A stretch of DNA of 6,116 nt from Oscillospiraceae bacterium (GTDB lineage Bacteria; Bacillota; Clostridia; Oscillospirales; Oscillospiraceae), in NCBI GenBank assembly GCA_031263805.1, contig JAISFB010000049.1, positions 1 to 6,116 of the forward strand, given 5' to 3'. The notes below the pieces were generated by a model. That model made no database searches and had not been told where the DNA came from. It saw only the letters and a list, made by a program, of their open reading frames with translations. Position numbers and translations under genes: made by a program. This document shows, piece after piece, positions 5,858-6,116 of this stretch (within the stretch, counting starts at the first letter, position 1; every line of letters starts with the position of its first letter).

Positions 5858-6116
5858 AGCTCGCCGTCGATCCCCGCGTGAAGCTGCTGGTGCTCGTGCT
5901 GATCAATGTCGTGATATTCGCATCGCCCGACTTGGAGACGGAGTGGGTCTGCATGGGCCTGATCGCGGTTTTGCTCGTGCTGATGGGCTGCTGGCGGCAG
6001 CTTTTGCAGGGGCTGCTCTTTTACGCGGCCCTTATGTCGGCGGCTTATATCTGCGGCCTGGCGGACAATTTTCTCACGGCGTTCATAGGGATGACGGTGG
6101 TCTGCTTCCGGAAGAT
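5854..6116 (+). CDS. ECF transporter transmembrane (T) component, N-terminal part (3' end outside window)
   Basis: A GTG start overlaps the stop of the S-component gene, with GGGAG four bases upstream as a slightly close Shine-Dalgarno. The 87 visible residues begin MKLAVDPRVKLLVLVL, which matches the usual EcfT/CbiQ opening (a DPR-x-K motif followed directly by the first helix). Further hydrophobic segments follow at about residues 31-47 and 52-69. EcfT couples the S component to the cytosolic ATPases; its coupling helices would lie beyond the right edge. The assignment rests on the N-terminal motif, the hydrophobicity and the position after an S component. Confidence 0.8.
   Translation, partial: MKLAVDPRVKLLVLVLINVVIFASPDLETEWVCMGLIAVLLVLMGCWRQLLQGLLFYAALMSAAYICGLADNFLTAFIGMTVVCFRK

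Overview
The window is GC-rich, has strong AGGAGG-type ribosome binding sites, and carries an energy-coupling-factor (ECF) transporter and a clostridial-style AraC regulator. This suggests a GC-rich anaerobic Firmicute of class Clostridia (Oscillospiraceae-like). The assignment is inference; no rRNA or marker gene is present.

Layout. (1) 1-438, plus strand: the C-terminal end of an AraC-family regulator that enters from the left edge. (2) 454-5047, minus strand: a two-gene unit read from a good sigma-70 type promoter at 5081-5108. The first gene encodes a 1022-residue membrane protein with an N-terminal TIR domain that keeps the putative NADase glutamate, one membrane helix and a very large C-terminal WD40-like beta-propeller region. 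The second, 34 bp downstream, encodes a DHH-family phosphoesterase with an extra C-terminal region that appears to hold two tandem PGDYG-like modules. (3) 5048-5257: a divergent promoter region with an extended -10 promoter for the rightward genes, an inverted repeat and a thrice-repeated GGATAAC word. (4) 5258-6116, plus strand: an ECF transporter operon, with an MptD/Trep_Strep-type S component followed with a 4-nt overlap by the start of an EcfT-like transmembrane component that runs off the right edge.

How the genes may work together. The AraC regulator and the ECF operon point the same way and probably form one functional unit (regulator plus nutrient importer), split by the oppositely oriented TIR/DHH pair. 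The TIR/DHH pair is the part worth a second look. By charge distribution, the TIR domain should be cytosolic and the propeller outside, which is a receptor-like layout. A TIR enzyme that makes or consumes nucleotides, co-transcribed with a phosphoesterase family that cleaves nucleotide phosphodiesters, could form a signal-maker/signal-eraser pair. That functional link is a hypothesis; the sequence shows only the domains, the conserved residues and the shared orientation.

No RNA genes, CRISPR arrays, insertion sequences or integrases were seen.
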